From: Malania oleifera
Taxonomy: Eukaryota; Streptophyta; Magnoliopsida; Santalales; Ximeniaceae
Direction of reading: 5' to 3'
DNA length: 64,000 nucleotides
Assembly: GCF_029873635.1 (NCBI RefSeq)
Contig: NC_080417.1
Location: 28,859,682-28,923,681 of the forward strand
The notes beneath the pieces were generated by a model, which saw only the letters and a program-made list of their open reading frames with translations, ran no database searches and was not told the DNA's origin. The translations under genes and the position numbers were made by a program. Below, one piece after another: positions 1 through 12,286 of the stretch (position 1 is the stretch's first letter; each line of letters begins with the position of its first letter).

Positions 1-454
1 TATGAAAATGTGATCATTTTTCATATATTTATACATATATCAAGATTATATAATAATTTTATTAAAAATATGCAACAAAATTTTTACTTTTGAACCAAAT
101 AAAAATATAAATTCTATAGAATCAACCAAGTAAAATTATTCTCATGAAGTAGACATTTTAATCCAAGAAAGGCATCATGAATGTAATTGCATAATACCCT
201 TAAATAGATTCAAGTATTTTCTTAAATCCTTTCTTCTATTGTTTTGTTCTTTCTTGTTACATATAGAGACGTGCAAGGAATATCAATAATTTATTAATTT
301 TAATATAAAAATAAAATATAAGTATTAATATTAATTTTTAATTAACAATATATTAATTTTTAATACGAAAAGATTTTCTTATTGTCAAAAATTTTAAATT
401 TAGATATTGGCATTAATTAAATATTTAGGTCTTTGACTATTTTGTCCCAAATGC
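1..454. other. AT-rich non-coding DNA
   Basis: Very AT-rich sequence with no reading frame of note and no recognisable motif. I see nothing here beyond low-complexity A/T runs. Confidence 0.6.
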
Positions 455-2266
455 TCTAACAATGGTGAAAGTCAAGGTGTTATCTCAAGAGAGAGGTGAA
501 TTAGGTTTATAAAAAATTCTTTTAAATGTTTTTATTGATTTTCAGCTTTTTATATACTTAAGTAAACACACAAGTTGTTGATTTTAAATACTCAAACAAA
601 TCAACCACAATCACAAATCAAATAATAAACAATCAATCAATCATACAATGCTTAATCAATTTGTGAGAGCAGCCGCACTTGTTGTTTTTGAGCTTTTGCC
701 AACTTTTAGTTTGTAGCCTAGTATGAATGATTTTTAAGCGCTTCTTTTAATCAAGATTTCTGCAAGCGATTAATCAACGTACTCCCTTAAAGGTTTCCGC
801 AAAATATTAACCAATGTACTTTCTTAGCTTAAAAGATCTTCTCAATCTCAGTTTTTCAGCAAACTTGCACTTTGAAATACAATTTGTATATGTTTAAATT
901 TAAATAGAAAAGGGTAGAGAGTGAGACCAAGATTTTTTACGAGGTTCAGCTTTTCCCAGCCTACGTCCTCGTCTTAAGCAAGACCACCCAAGGATTCCAC
1001 TAACTCGTTCCTTTGCGGGCGGAACAAACCGTTTACAACCCTCCTTTAGGGTGGAGCCCCCTCTCCAAGCGATACCCCATGCTTGGTTACAACAATCCAA
1101 TCACCTAAATAGTCAAAGAAACAAGAAACAAGAAAAGGTTTCTTTTGTACAAAGAATGCTCTCAGATAAAGCTAGTTAGTACAATTGAAAACACTATATA
1201 CTTCAATAACAAATATAAAAAAAAATAGAGTTGAAGCTCAAGAACAATTTCATTGGATTACTTCTCTTAGATAAGAATCAGTAATTTAGATTGTAGTGCT
1301 CAGAGAAGAATGATCAGCAGCTCAGAATTTTAGTAATTCTCATATTGCAAGAGTGAGCAAGAGAGAGCTTTGAGAGAACAAGAGAGCTTCCAGCTTGAGA
1401 GAAAATTTTTAATTGCTTGGTGTATGTTTGATTTGTGAAAACATGTATTTATAGGCTCAAAAAGGTTAATTCATGTAGCCCAAGGTTACTTGGAGTATTT
1501 TTCAAGTTTTTACAAAATTTGGGACACAAGAAACTTAAATTTGAATTTTAAAACTTTTAAAAAAATATTACCGTTAACAATGTTCAGGCACCTAAAGTCT
1601 TGGGGTCAGTCTCTTGAGGTCCCTTAAAACTGTGATTTTTCAATTGAAAATAGGGTCAGGTGCCTGAGCTGACAAGGATCAGTCACCTGAGCCTACACTG
1701 CCTCTTCAAAAATTCATCAAGAAAATCTTCAGGCGCTTGAACTTATTCTTCAAGCACTTCTTATACTTCAGTTGTTTGAACAAACAAATTTTTGGTTTTT
1801 CATTTTAGTCTTCAAAAACACTTAGTTCTCTTGCTTTGTTACTAATAAAAAATATTTTTTAGGGTTTTAAAACAAGGTCTCTAAGTCCAAGACAAATCCT
1901 AATGAGCTTCAAAACATTTCCACATGATATTTAGCACGAAGTACTTACATAGGTAATCCTAAAGCTTTAAAAATTCTAAGCTTTGAAGTCTTCATATGAG
2001 TAATGCTTTGAATCCTCTTAGACGCTTGAATCAACTTTAGGTTTTCACATGCTTTGATCATTTTGGTTCATTTGAGCTTCCTTTGGATCACTTTGAAGAT
2101 GAGTGTGGCTTTGTGGTCCTTCGTGAACTTGTACTTGCATTTCCTTTGATCTTTTAAACTTTGTCAATTAAGCATTCCTGAAACATCATCACTTAACAAC
2201 AACATGTTAAATCAACCTTCATTTGTTATCATCAAAATGAGATTTGAAAACCATGTTAGGCCAACA
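455..2266 (-). mobile_element. Solo LTR-like relic, SIRE-type Ty1/copia (fossil)
   Basis: On the - strand this block starts with TGTTGGCCTAACATGG and then a stretch meaning 'TTTTGATGATAACAAA', which is how SIRE/Maximus-type copia LTRs commonly begin. It ends near a CTCTCTTGAGATAACACC block. It aligns by eye over its whole length with the second copy at 2466-4225, sharing an 'ACGAGGTTCAGC' segment and a 'CTCCAAGCGATACCCCA' segment. No polypurine tract or coding DNA flanks it, so it looks like a solo LTR. It is clearly diverged and old. The low-coordinate edge is approximate. Confidence 0.4.
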
Positions 2267-2465
2267 AATAGTATTCTTGTTCTCGTATACCATCATTTTT
2301 CCTAGCAATGATATTTTTTATTCCAATCTACTTAGATAGCGTTTGGTTCATAGTTGTAATCGGAATTGGAATTGGAATTAAAATTCATAAGAATCAAACA
2401 CGGAATGTCAGATTCCTCTCCTATGTTTGGTTTGACACAAAATCAAAATCAAAATTATATTATAG

Positions 2466-4225
2466 TGTGAAAAGTTAGGTGTACTCCCAAGAGGGGAGTG
2501 AACTGGGTTTTTTTTAATTTTCTTTAAAATCTCTTTGTTTTACAAGTTCATTTAGTTAAGAGTTAACCCCTTTTTCAATTAGAGTTAATTTGCAATCACA
2601 CTTTAACCCCTTTTTCAATTAGAGTTAATTTGCAATCACACTCTTCAAACACAACAATTTCACAAGTACAATTGATATTCATTCCAATCAATGAAGTTAG
2701 CTTGATATCACAAAAATAGAAAATTCAACCAAGCTTCCAAAATTCAAATATCGATATCAAAAAAGTATCCTAATTTTAAGTATGTAACTAATCAATATAT
2801 TAATGAGCTTTGGTATTAATTAATCAATGTACTCCCTTGTGGTTTTCGCAATAATATTGATTAATCAACGTACTCCCTTACGATTTCCGCAATTCCCAAA
2901 AGCAAATTAATATTCATCAATTCAAATAAGCATCCACGCAGTTTATATGTGTTGTAATTTAAAGAGAATAAGGAAGAGAGTGACACCAAGATTTTTACGA
3001 GGTTCAGCTATACCCGCCTACATCCTCGCCTTAGGTACATTACCCAAGGATTCACTATACTGCTCCCTTAACCAGGCAGAGCAAACCTTTTACAAACTCC
3101 TTCAAATAGGATAGAGCCCTTCTCTCCAAGCGATACCCCACGCTTGGCAAACCAACGATTCAACAACCTGAATTGTCAAAAACAACAAGAAACAAGAACA
3201 AATTCTTGTGTACAAAGACACTCTCACAAAAGAGCTTATTAGTACAAGTTAGAGAACTAATATACTTCAAACTAAATATCAATAAAAAATGAAGCTTAGG
3301 AAAAATACAAGAATCGAGTGGTTGTATCAGCAGGAATTCAGTATAATTTCAGCAAGTATGTGTGAGCAAGAAAGCTTTGAGAATTAAAGATTTTGATTGC
3401 TAGATTGTAAGTAGTTGTGTGTAAAAATCCTTTGGTTTTCCATGTATTTATAGAGTTCTAAAAGTAATTTCTTATTGCCCAATTTTACTTGGAATATTTC
3501 CCAATTTATACAAAGTTTGGAGCTCAAGCAAATAATTTTGAAAGTTCTCCACGCTACTTTATCTTAATTTTGGAAAGTCACTTGCCTTTCAAAAAAGAGA
3601 TGTTGTCAACTTCAACCATCTTTCAGTATTTTGGGTATAACTTTCACTATATAACTCTGATTTGAACATTCTTGCCATCAACAGAAAATTAATAGAAAAT
3701 ACCACAACTTTCATGTTGGATACTTTTTTAGATGATGAGTTTTTTATAGATAAAATTGCTCATTAATGCAGATGTAAGGTGCTTTTCATTTCAAAAATAA
3801 TTTTAACCTTTTTGAAATAATTTTTTACCTTAAAAAATATTTTTCATGTATTCTAAAAAATGGGTCTCTAAGTCAATAATCATTTCTAAGAGCTTCAAAG
3901 CATTCATATTGATTTTAAATTAAAGTACTTACATAAGACTTTCTTAAGACTTAAACATTCGAAGTGTGAAGTGTTCATATTTGTCTTCCTTTGAGTCCAT
4001 CTTGATTTTGAGTTTCAACATTCTTTAAGCTTTCATAAGATTTGTCAAACTTTGATCTATTGAACTTTCTTTTGATCATTTGTTTGGAATGTAGGTTATC
4101 AATGCACTCTTGATCTTGAACTCCAATGTTTAATTCCTAAAGTATCATCACTTTAACTAAAACATGTTAAATTCTCTTGATTTGTTATTATCAAAATAAG
4201 ATTCGTAAGTCTTGTTAGACTAACA
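2466..4225 (-). mobile_element. SIRE-type copia 3' LTR with polypurine tract (fossil)
   Basis: Second copy of the LTR family at 455-2266, in the same orientation. On the - strand the LTR opens TGTTAGTCTAAC. Just before it, at 4226-4241, is a purine tract reading AAAAAAGGGAAAGAT, as expected of a polypurine tract next to a 3' LTR. A few hundred bases above 4241 may be leftover internal DNA, but no coding part is recognisable. The element is broken and most of it is missing. Divergence from the first copy is high. Confidence 0.45.
2564..2643. repeat. 40-bp tandem duplication
   Basis: Two near-perfect consecutive copies of a 40-bp unit starting TAACCCCTTTTTCAATTAG, with period 40 (2564 and 2604). 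It lies inside the SIRE-like LTR at 2466-4225 and is absent from the sister copy, so it arose after the two diverged. Confidence 0.85.
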
Positions 4226-4241
4226 ATCTTTCCCTTTTTTA

Positions 4242-6003
4242 TGATGACAAATAAAGAGTAAAACAGAGTTAACCTTGATAAGGATCCCCCTTACAAAAAA
4301 CACACTTTTAACAATGTTTTTGAAAAACAAATCAATCATATGATCAAATAATTCCAAATTCAATTTTTTGATTCCATGTAAGTTAATTTATATAACAATC
4401 AAGTATTCATAGTTCATATCATCATATCAACATTAGCAATATCTCATATTTTACATTGCTTAAACTTTCTTATCTTTGCATTTTATCTCCTCAATTTTAT
4501 TCTCATTAAGTTAGTTCTCATTTTTGCTCAAATTTTCTCCCTTTTTTGACATCAATTAAAAAGAGAAAAGTAATAAGAAAAACATATAAATATTAAGGCA
4601 CTGAGCAACCATAAGCAAAAATATAGATTCAGTGACGACACAAAGCAGAACTTTGCATTCATCATGCATAAAAAGATAGACAATAAGTCTCAAAGTATGG
4701 TTACAATACTATTCTATTACTTTTTATGTGTTGCAATATTATTATATATAATATAAATGTTACTAATAGTGGTTAAAATACTTTATATTATAATATAAAA
4801 TATATTTAATGATGTCATAATATTAATATCATTTTTTAGATTTATATAATATATATTATATTGTTTATAGTATTATATAATATTATTTTTATATTTATGT
4901 AGTATATATTATATTATATTATATATAATATTACATTGTATGCCTATGTATTTGTACAATAGTTTCTAATCTATATCATTATTAAATTTTATTATTGTAT
5001 ATTTGACAATTGATCATTATAACAAACATTTTATTTTGTTTTATTTTATTCATAAGATTATAAATAATAATATAATAAATTAATAATCATACCATAAGTA
5101 TATCGTAATATTTTAACATCTGATCTTGTTTTATTAATTTTTGTATGCCAGTCAAAGGGGGAATCTCATTCCTATATAGAATGAGAATCGAAATAAGATT
5201 ACCGTAAAATAAACGTTAGGAATGGAAATTAATCATTCTGATTCCAATTTTTAAAGTTAACTCCCAAATACCAAAACACCATTACGAACATTCAAAGACC
5301 AAAAAATTAAACTAACAATGTGTAGAGCGACCATATTTTTATATTGCCAAAAATTCTTGAATATAACATTTGGAGATTTCACTAACAATTATTTGCAAAT
5401 ATGAAGTTGTCAAACATCCTACTAAAATTTGTAACATTCAAAATAAGAGAAAATTTAGCTTCTTGAAGAACATAGAGAACTGAAAATATGGGAAGAGAAT
5501 TTAAATTTTGAAAGGGAGAGATAAATTCTTAAAAAAATAATCTATATCTTCTCTATCTCTCTATAAAATTAAGAACTTTGTAATTTTTAAAATTTTCAAC
5601 AATAAAAAAAAATATAATTTGATTGGGCAAAAGTCTTTTGCCATTATTTTTCCTCAATCAAATTTTATTTAATTTTAATATCAAATAGAATTCAACTAAA
5701 ATAGCATTTGGATTTTTTATTCTTTGTTTAATTTTAATTTTTTCAAATGACAAATAAGTCATTAGCCTAAAATGATGCAAGTTTCTACTCATATAAGATA
5801 GACATTAATCAAATAATTTAAAAGAATTAAGGAATCAAACTAATTTGATCAAGATTAAATATTAAAAATAAAAAATCAACAAACCAATTAAAAAAGGTAG
5901 TCACATGCTACCCATTTATGCTTGATAATTTGAGATGAACCCACCCACTTAAATAATGCAGCCAAGTTGATAAGTATAAAAAAAAAAAAAATTAAGTCAC
6001 AAA
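4242..6003. other. AT-rich intergenic DNA
   Basis: No gene is recognisable. The stretch 4690-5130 is extremely AT-rich, with many ATATT/TATAAT runs. The segment 5150-5283 is listed as the arm of a split MITE. The rest leads up to the bZIP gene promoter. Confidence 0.6.
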
Positions 6004-6090
6004 AATATATAGATAAGGCCTAATAACTAAGAAGAGGAGACGGGCAAAAGCGGAATACAATTGTAAAAGTTGGGGAGTCAACCTGCCTTG

Positions 6091-6146
6091 TCACGTCTAG
6101 CCAGTAGAACCTTGCCAGCTGGAATCCACGTCCTTGTGACGTGGCA
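6091..6146 (+). promoter_or_regulatory. ACGT-box cluster upstream of the GBF1-type gene
   Basis: Three ACGT cores occur within 56 bases: TCACGTCT (6091-6098), CCACGTCC (6126-6133) and TGACGTGGCA (6137-6146). TGACGTGG is a C-box/G-box hybrid, a class of site known to bind group G bZIP (GBF) factors and ABA-related bZIPs. The cluster precedes the presumed transcribed leader of a gene encoding such a factor, so self-regulation is possible, but that is inference. Confidence 0.6.
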
Positions 6147-6149
6147 CCT

Positions 6150-6505
6150 GCGAAACCCTACACCTCCCCCCGCCACCGCCAGCGACGAGGCCCCCTTCTC
6201 TCCTATAGGACACCGCCACACCATTCGCACCCTTCCTGATTTCTGACACCATTAACACACACGAAACACTCCTGTCCTGAGAGAGAGAGAGAGAGGGTGG
6301 GGGGCGGGGTTGCGGTTTCTCTCTCCAGCTGTAAGCAATCTGGACCGTAGAGGTTGAGACCTAGCCTCTCCGCCGTTGATCCTAGAAGCTGTAGCGAAGA
6401 AGAGCTGTTTCGTTTGGGTCGGGTTTCGTCTATAACTAACGACCTCCTTCTTCGTCCCACCTGGACTTCCACCTCACTCCCCCCCTCCAAACACCATTAG
6501 ACCAG
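6150..6505 (+). other. Probable non-coding first exon of the GBF1-type gene
   Basis: A GC- and pyrimidine-rich block, unlike the AT-rich DNA around it, runs from the ACGT boxes to a good 5' splice site (ACCAG|GTCAGT) at 6505/6506, followed at once by a (TC)n tract. No long frame opens on the + strand. Spliced leaders are known for GBF genes. The start of transcription is not visible, and the splice site is inferred. Confidence 0.45.
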
Positions 6506-6507
6506 GT

Positions 6508-6510
<3 letters not shown>

Positions 6511-6541
<31 letters not shown>
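6511..6541. repeat. (TC)n microsatellite at the leader-intron donor
   Basis: About 15 uninterrupted TC units start five bases after the proposed 5' splice site. The run continues as a broken pyrimidine tract to about 6570. Confidence 0.95.
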
Positions 6542-6544
<3 letters not shown>

Positions 6545-6994
6545 TTTTACTCTCTCTTTCTCTCTCCCCCCGCGTGTATAATATTTGGCGGAAATCTCTG
6601 CGACTCATGTTTTGCTTTGAATTTTGTTTGAGAATCAGAAATTTTTTATGGATCTCACATGTCTGGACTTTTTGTTTCAATTATGGAATTAAATTTCTGG
6701 ATTTGAAATTGTTGTTTCTGATAATTTACGAATTATGATGGCTCCCTGTTGCATTAAAATAATTGATGTAATTTTTCTTTCTCCTTGGACTAATCTGATT
6801 TGATCCAGTTTGACCTTTGCTCTTTGAAACTGAAACCAATTTCTATAGACTCAATTGTCCGTCGTAGTTCCTCTAGATCTTCTTTCGTTTTAAGTGATTT
6901 TTCGCCTTGAATTTTTTATTTGCTAGCCTATTCATAGCCAATTCATCGTAGGTACAACGTTGTTTTTCTTTTTTCTTTTGAGTGTTTGTCTATC

Positions 6995-7002
6995 TGTGTG
7001 TC

Positions 7003-7043
<41 letters not shown>

Positions 7044-7045
7044 GG
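6995..7045. repeat. Compound (TG)n(AG)n microsatellite
   Basis: About ten TG units pass directly into about twelve GA units. It is intronic in the GBF1-type gene. Confidence 0.95.
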
Positions 7046-7097
7046 TCTCTGATTTGTGTTTTTTGGCTCATGCCAGAGTTCCACTCCTTTAATCCCT

Positions 7098-7126
7098 CCC
7101 CCCCCCCCCCCCCAAAAAAAAAAAAA
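7098..7126. repeat. Poly-C/poly-A junction
   Basis: A run of about 16 C followed by about 13 A. Such homopolymers are prone to slippage and to sequencing or assembly error, so the exact length is unreliable. Confidence 0.9.
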
Positions 7127-8145
7127 GAAAGAAAGAAGAGTTCAATTCCTTGTAATCAGTTTTAGTTTGCTTTTAAAAATAACATAAAAATAAAAAATTT
7201 TATAACCCTTTGGGTTCTGGATGGGGAGATTTCAAGTGATTGGAATTTCTAAAATATAGATGGATTTTTAAATCCTTTGATTCACAATTCCATCATTTAC
7301 AAGTCCTTTGCTTGTATACTTTGCACATTATAAATCATGTCATTAGCATACTACTGAATTTTTGGCTTCACTTCTTCCTGGTGATGGATGTAGTCTCCAT
7401 GACTTTGCCCAACTATGGCATAAAACATACACTGGATATTTGTTTAAAAACCTGGAATATCATGTGTGAGCGCCTTGCTTTTTTTCATTATAAATCATGT
7501 CATTGGCATACCATTAAAAAAATTAGAATAATATTATGTTGGTCAATTCTAGCCATTGCTTCAAAAAATATTTAATGCATGCATCCAACAAATGGAATGG
7601 AAGGTAGACCCTTTTTAATGTCTCAAAACTCAGATGCGTAACTAAAACTATAGTAAGTTATGTAATTGATCTTTAAACTTTACCCTCCAGTTTCAATTCG
7701 GTCTCAGAACTTTAATTTGCTTCGTTTAGGTTCTGGAACTATTTGAGTTAATGCAATGCCATCCTGAAGTGGTGATATGTGATTTCATTTTGATATTTTT
7801 ATTGACTTGGATGTACAGTTGGCACATGGGGATGAGGCAGGAGATTTCTCACACTGGAATACCTGCACAAAAGCTGTGAGCAGCATTTATCTTAAGACAC
7901 GTTAGGGAAATTATGGCAAAACAATGCAAGGGCTTTAAATGATCAGATTAGGCCATTAGGGTTGATAGGAGATCAGATCGAGGCCTGTTCAATCCATGGC
8001 AAACACTACCCCTAAAGACAACTATAGTCACATTATTTCAATGGGCTGTTTGTCGGATTGAAATTGTTTGCTCATGTACATGTTTATGAATTACACATAC
8101 TCGTGCACACACACACATGTAATAAATAAAACAATGCACTAAAAG

Positions 8146-8319
8146 AGGGCAAACCTTGATCCCATGGCAAGGGCATTACACTCAAACCAGAAGGTTGCAT
8201 GTTCAAGTCATGGAAATAGCCTCTCCAATTGGGGAGGGAAGCTGCTGCTACTTAACTCTTGCCCTCCCTAGATCCCTTATATGGTGTGGTACTTTGTGCA
8301 GTGGGTGTTACTAACAAGT
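8146..8319 (+). mobile_element. tRNA-derived SINE (Au-SINE-like), complete
   Basis: A 174-bp body opens with a tRNA-like head. It has an A-box-like 'TGGCAAGGGC' segment and a B-box-like 'GGTTGCATGTTCAAGTC' segment, then a tail ending TACTTTGTGCAGTGGGTG, as in plant Au SINEs. It is flanked by a 10-bp direct repeat with one mismatch, GCACTAAAAG (8136-8145) and GTACTAAAAG (8320-8329), which I read as the target-site duplication. It lies in the leader intron, in the same orientation as the gene. Confidence 0.75.
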
Positions 8320-8609
8320 GTACTAAAAGGTACCAAGGGTGAGACACCAATTTACAATGGAAATGCATTGATTATATTTCAAGAACATATCATCAGCAAA
8401 CTGCACAAAAGAGTCACGGCTATCACAAAAAGTGTACCCCCATTCTTTTTTGAAAAACATAAGACAGAAATCAATTTACTCTTTATACTCTCCAAAGAAA
8501 CCTCTAGCCCTTCAAAAGCTCTCAAATTAAAGGAATTGCATCCCAGGGAGGACTGCCCCCTTTTCTGCTTTTAGATCCCTTCCACGCTTCCTCAACCATC
8601 GTCTACTTA

Positions 8610-8906
8610 GCCCCTGTTTGGTAGGTCTTAAAAAATAAGTACTTTTCTGAAAAAGTACTTATTTTAACTACTCGTTTGACTAAATAGTGTTTGGTTCACA
8701 CTTTAAAAAGTACTTATTTCAAAAATTAGTTTTCCAAACTACTTTTTTTTGAAAAAATAAGTATTTTTTTTTTGAAATTTTATTTTTCTGAAAAAAAATA
8801 CTTATCTGAAAAAAAAAGTACTTAAAAATAAGTATTTCAAAATACTTTTTAGATAAGTTCTTTTTCCTAGAAACGTAATTTTCATTAGGTGGTTCCAAAT
8901 GATCCC
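8610..8906. mobile_element. Tourist/Harbinger-like MITE
   Basis: A 297-bp AT-rich foldback element. Its left end is GCCCCTGTTTGGTAGG and its right end, read on the other strand, is GGGATCATTTGGAACC. Both ends are flanked by TTA (8607-8609 and 8907-8909), the 3-bp target duplication typical of PIF/Harbinger elements. The inside is built from AAGTACTTATTTT motifs repeated on both strands, so it can form a long hairpin. It has no coding capacity. Confidence 0.65.
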
Positions 8907-9366
8907 TTAATATCCAAAAATGCATAGATCAGACCCCATAACTTCTTGCTGAGTCTCATAAAGAGTGAATGGTTAACGGTCCATTCTGCCTTTTTACCCA
9001 AAAAAGCACCCGTTAAATGTATATAATCCCCTTTATCATATTATCAACTTTTAAGGATTCTGCCCCAAGCTGCCTACCAAGAGAAAATCAGTCATTCCAT
9101 TATCTTCCCCTCTAGTCAGCTGACTGGAATATTATTAATATTTTACAGTAAATCCTCCAGTTTTTGGCAGAGACCATCTAACTCTGTCAGTCTGTCCCTC
9201 CCCTCCTTCCCCTCACAGTGTTGCTATGTCAAAGGCTTAGAAAGCTGAGGCACTCCTCCATTCTGCATCATTCAAATATTTCTGAGCCTTAAATCCCACT
9301 GGAGAAGATCTTCACTCCCGTTCAACCAATTGCTTACTTTGTCACAAGGATTAATGCATATGTACC

Positions 9367-10052
9367 CAAGGTCTTAAATTTCGATTTCGACTAAAATTTC
9401 GAAACTCCAAAAGTATGGAAATTTCGACAGAAATTTCGATTTCAATTTGAAAAAATAACGGAAATCAGTAGTAAAGCATGTAATTCTTTGTGAAACTTTA
9501 GAAATGGTTAACAAACATAATAATATAAGTTTTAGGACAAATATATTACAAGTTAAACACATCTATGTTGTGTATGAGGTTGAAAAGTTGTAATATAGTA
9601 TGTGTATCAAACGTATTTATAAGATAATGTATAGTAAACATATTCAGCGCATACAAATGAAATTCGTAAATCATTTAAATATTATTTATTGTACAAATAA
9701 TGATAATTTAGACATAAATGGTTAAATAAAATGCTGCTGTAAGTTTATTTTTTCATATAATTTCAAAAGCCTTTGTCATAATATTTTTTTTTTTGATAAA
9801 AATAAATTAAGGGAGAAATTTCAGTTCACTCCTAAATCTCTTATTTGAATTCCAAGGAAATTTCATTGTATAGTTAAAATTTCAATAAGTTTCGCTGAAA
9901 TTTTGAGATTTCGATAAATTTCGGGATGATTCATTGAGATCTCAATGGAAATTATGCAAGATGGAAATCGACTGTGATTTCGATTTCAAGGGTGATGGAA
10001 ACCGGAAATTTCGACGGAAATTTCAACAATTTCGTGGAAATTTAAGACCATG
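9367..10052. mobile_element. hAT-like non-autonomous element with AAATTTCG repeats
   Basis: A 686-bp element with strong terminal inverted repeats: CAAGGTCTTAAATTTC at the left and, on the other strand, CATGGTCTTAAATTTC at the right. It is flanked by a perfect 8-bp direct repeat TATGTACC (9359-9366 and 10053-10060), as expected for the hAT superfamily. Many subterminal AAATTTCG/TTTCGAT motifs lie near both ends, resembling the subterminal transposase-binding repeats of hAT elements. No transposase frame is present. It sits in the leader intron of the GBF1-type gene. Confidence 0.75.
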
Positions 10053-10424
10053 TATGTACCTAAACTTGAAAGGCAAGCTTGAATGGTTGTGTTTGTAGTG
10101 GAATTGATTTGATTGATCTTGGATGACCCTCAATGTACGAAACTTGCGTATACATATCAATATCATTTAGTTTTGGCACCCAAAAATTTGCCTCTCAGGA
10201 AGTTCACAGATCTCTAGAACTGGCAAATCAGAACTGCCTGTTGGGTTGGAATTGCAGCCATGACTGAAGCTTGAATGTGCTATACTCCTGTTCCATGTGC
10301 TCTGTTTTGAGATGAGAGCACAACATAACTGAAGGGATGGAAGTGTTGAAGAGGTGGGAAATCTCCTACATAGTCCCTACATGTTGACTGGGCATCCAAG
10401 TCAGCTAAAATCCTCAAATGGAGT

Positions 10425-10583
10425 TCCACAAAACATGCTCATTTTTCTGCCATAACTCACCCTCATACTGCTATAAGTGTTGCTCGTACTTTCGCTGAGA
10501 ATATTGTCAAGTTGCATAGAAGTCCTCAGTCTATTGTCAGTGACAAAGTCTTTACCCACAACTTCTGGAAGTTTTTATTTAAT
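10425..10583 (+). mobile_element. Ty3/gypsy integrase fragment (fossil)
   Basis: A short stretch reads, in pieces, like the plant gypsy integrase core ('IVKLH...SIVSD...FTHNFWK'). It is broken and far too short to be an element. It is followed at 10584 by a TGTTAGGATT...CATTCCTAACA segment that could be part of an LTR. It is an old remnant inside the leader intron. Confidence 0.5.
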
Positions 10584-12286
10584 GTGTTAGGATTCCCAAA
10601 TCAATTGGGATTGAGTCCATTATGGACTTGGATTGGGATATTTTACATTCCTAACAGAAATTTCCCTACCCTTTATATATGACCCTATGGGGCTTTCCCA
10701 TTCAAGCAATAACATAATTCATAGCCTTTGGATAATTTGGAGGAAGATCCGAAGTAATTCTGGGACCTAATTGAAGCAAATTAAAGTTTCGGAGCTAAGT
10801 TGAAACTTGACTAAAAGTTTAAGGACCAATGGTATAATTTACCTGCGAGATTCATAACATAATGAAGCAACCTAGGATTACTAAAGATAATAATTATACT
10901 GATGCAGTGCAAAGTGACTGTAAAGTCATGGAAACAAAATGATGTAAATAGTCGAGTCTACCGGTGCAACTCAGTTGCTTTACTCCAGCAGAGGACACCA
11001 TTATTCACCTTTGCTGCACAGCAATTTCCCTGTTGCCATTGCTTCTTGCACATCCTCTGTTCCCATTGAAACTTTTGTAGACCTTTCGTTTTGATTTGGT
11101 TCATGATGGCCTTATGCAAGATACTTGTTTTTCACTGAAATTCATAACAGCAGCTTCAAAGATTTCAATATTAAGTAATGTGAACAAGCACCTATACAAT
11201 GGGCCTGAAATTTTTCAAGTTTACTGTCATTTATGTAAAAGAAATCAGGCAGAAAATCCCCAACTTGATGGGTAAAGTGGAGCAATTTTTTGTATGACAC
11301 CTGTTTTGACATTATTTTACGGAGGGAATTTAGAGTGATGCACATAACCTCTAGAAATCCCATGATATTTGTTAATTTCCTTTTGAAGCTATCCAAACAG
11401 AAGAATTAGATGAAGAAGCATTTTGAATATTTCGTGTGTGATTCCCTCTTAAAATACCATATCAAAACACTCTTTAGTTTCCACAGTATCATTTGTGAAT
11501 ACGGTACATCCATTAGACAATATATCTTCAATCTGGCAACAGATTCAAGATCAAGATACATTACAAAAGATACTGACTTGATGCTTCTGTCCTCCTATAT
11601 GCCAACATAATGTTAGTAAAAGTAGTTACTTCAATGTCAGTTGTCCTGTACCACTTAATGAGCCTTTATGCACTCATGAAAATGTAAAGATAAAACCAGT
11701 TCATTATTTTTAATCAATTAATCAATGCATGTGTAAATTTAGTGCTGGTTACTGCATACTCCATTGGAATTTAAAAGTCGAGTCATATTGTTTGACCAAC
11801 TTTTTTGCTCAACATTCATTTGTTTATGTTTATAAGTTTGGTTGGCATTCTGTGGCACAAGATTATCTAACAATCTTCTAGGTATGGGCTTAAGAGCCTA
11901 TGATCCCATTTTGAATACAATACTGTAGAAGTATGATTAAATTATGTCTGGGAGCAATAACATGTAAACTACATAATGACTGCCCAAGATAGTTTTATTG
12001 CATGACAACCTTCCCAATTCCTATATTGCTTTGGCCTAGTCCAATTGAAGGATTGGAGAACTAAATATAATTTGACTTGATGGCCTGGAGAAAGGGTATC
12101 CATAGAGTTAGGTGTATCATATGTAATGGTAGAATTGTTTAAAATTATTTTTTGCTCAATAATAAACATGGCTACAATTGTTTCACAATACAAGCTCTGT
12201 CTTCTATTGAATGCATCTACAGTGCTGAATGTTACCTTTTTATGAAATTTTATAATTCAATGGTATTAGTGATATGTTAATGCCTC

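Larger units (their letters stand above)
2338..5283. mobile_element. MITE-like element split by a nested LTR insertion
   Basis: The left arm (about 2338-2460) begins TAGCGTTTGGTTCATAG and the right arm (about 5150-5283) ends AATACCAAAACACCA. Read inward from each end, both arms have the 'gtttggt...aatcggaattggaat' composition typical of short plant DNA transposons that look alike on both strands. The LTR block at 2466-4225 and its flank lie between the arms, which suggests nesting. The terminal match is imperfect and no target duplication is clear, so this is tentative. Confidence 0.3.

Noticed and set aside
2466-4225. Idea that 455-2266 and 2466-4225 are the two LTRs of one element
   Set aside because: Only 200 bp separates them, with no primer site or coding DNA between. 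The purine tract lies outside the pair, not between.
6203-6490. 95-codon - strand frame over the presumed GBF1 first exon
   Set aside because: It is antisense to a pyrimidine-rich leader, with no domain and low complexity. Promoter-proximal GC content explains it.
8146-8210. tRNA-like A and B boxes
   Set aside because: They belong to a SINE head with target duplication. The sequence does not fold as a complete tRNA with acceptor stem.
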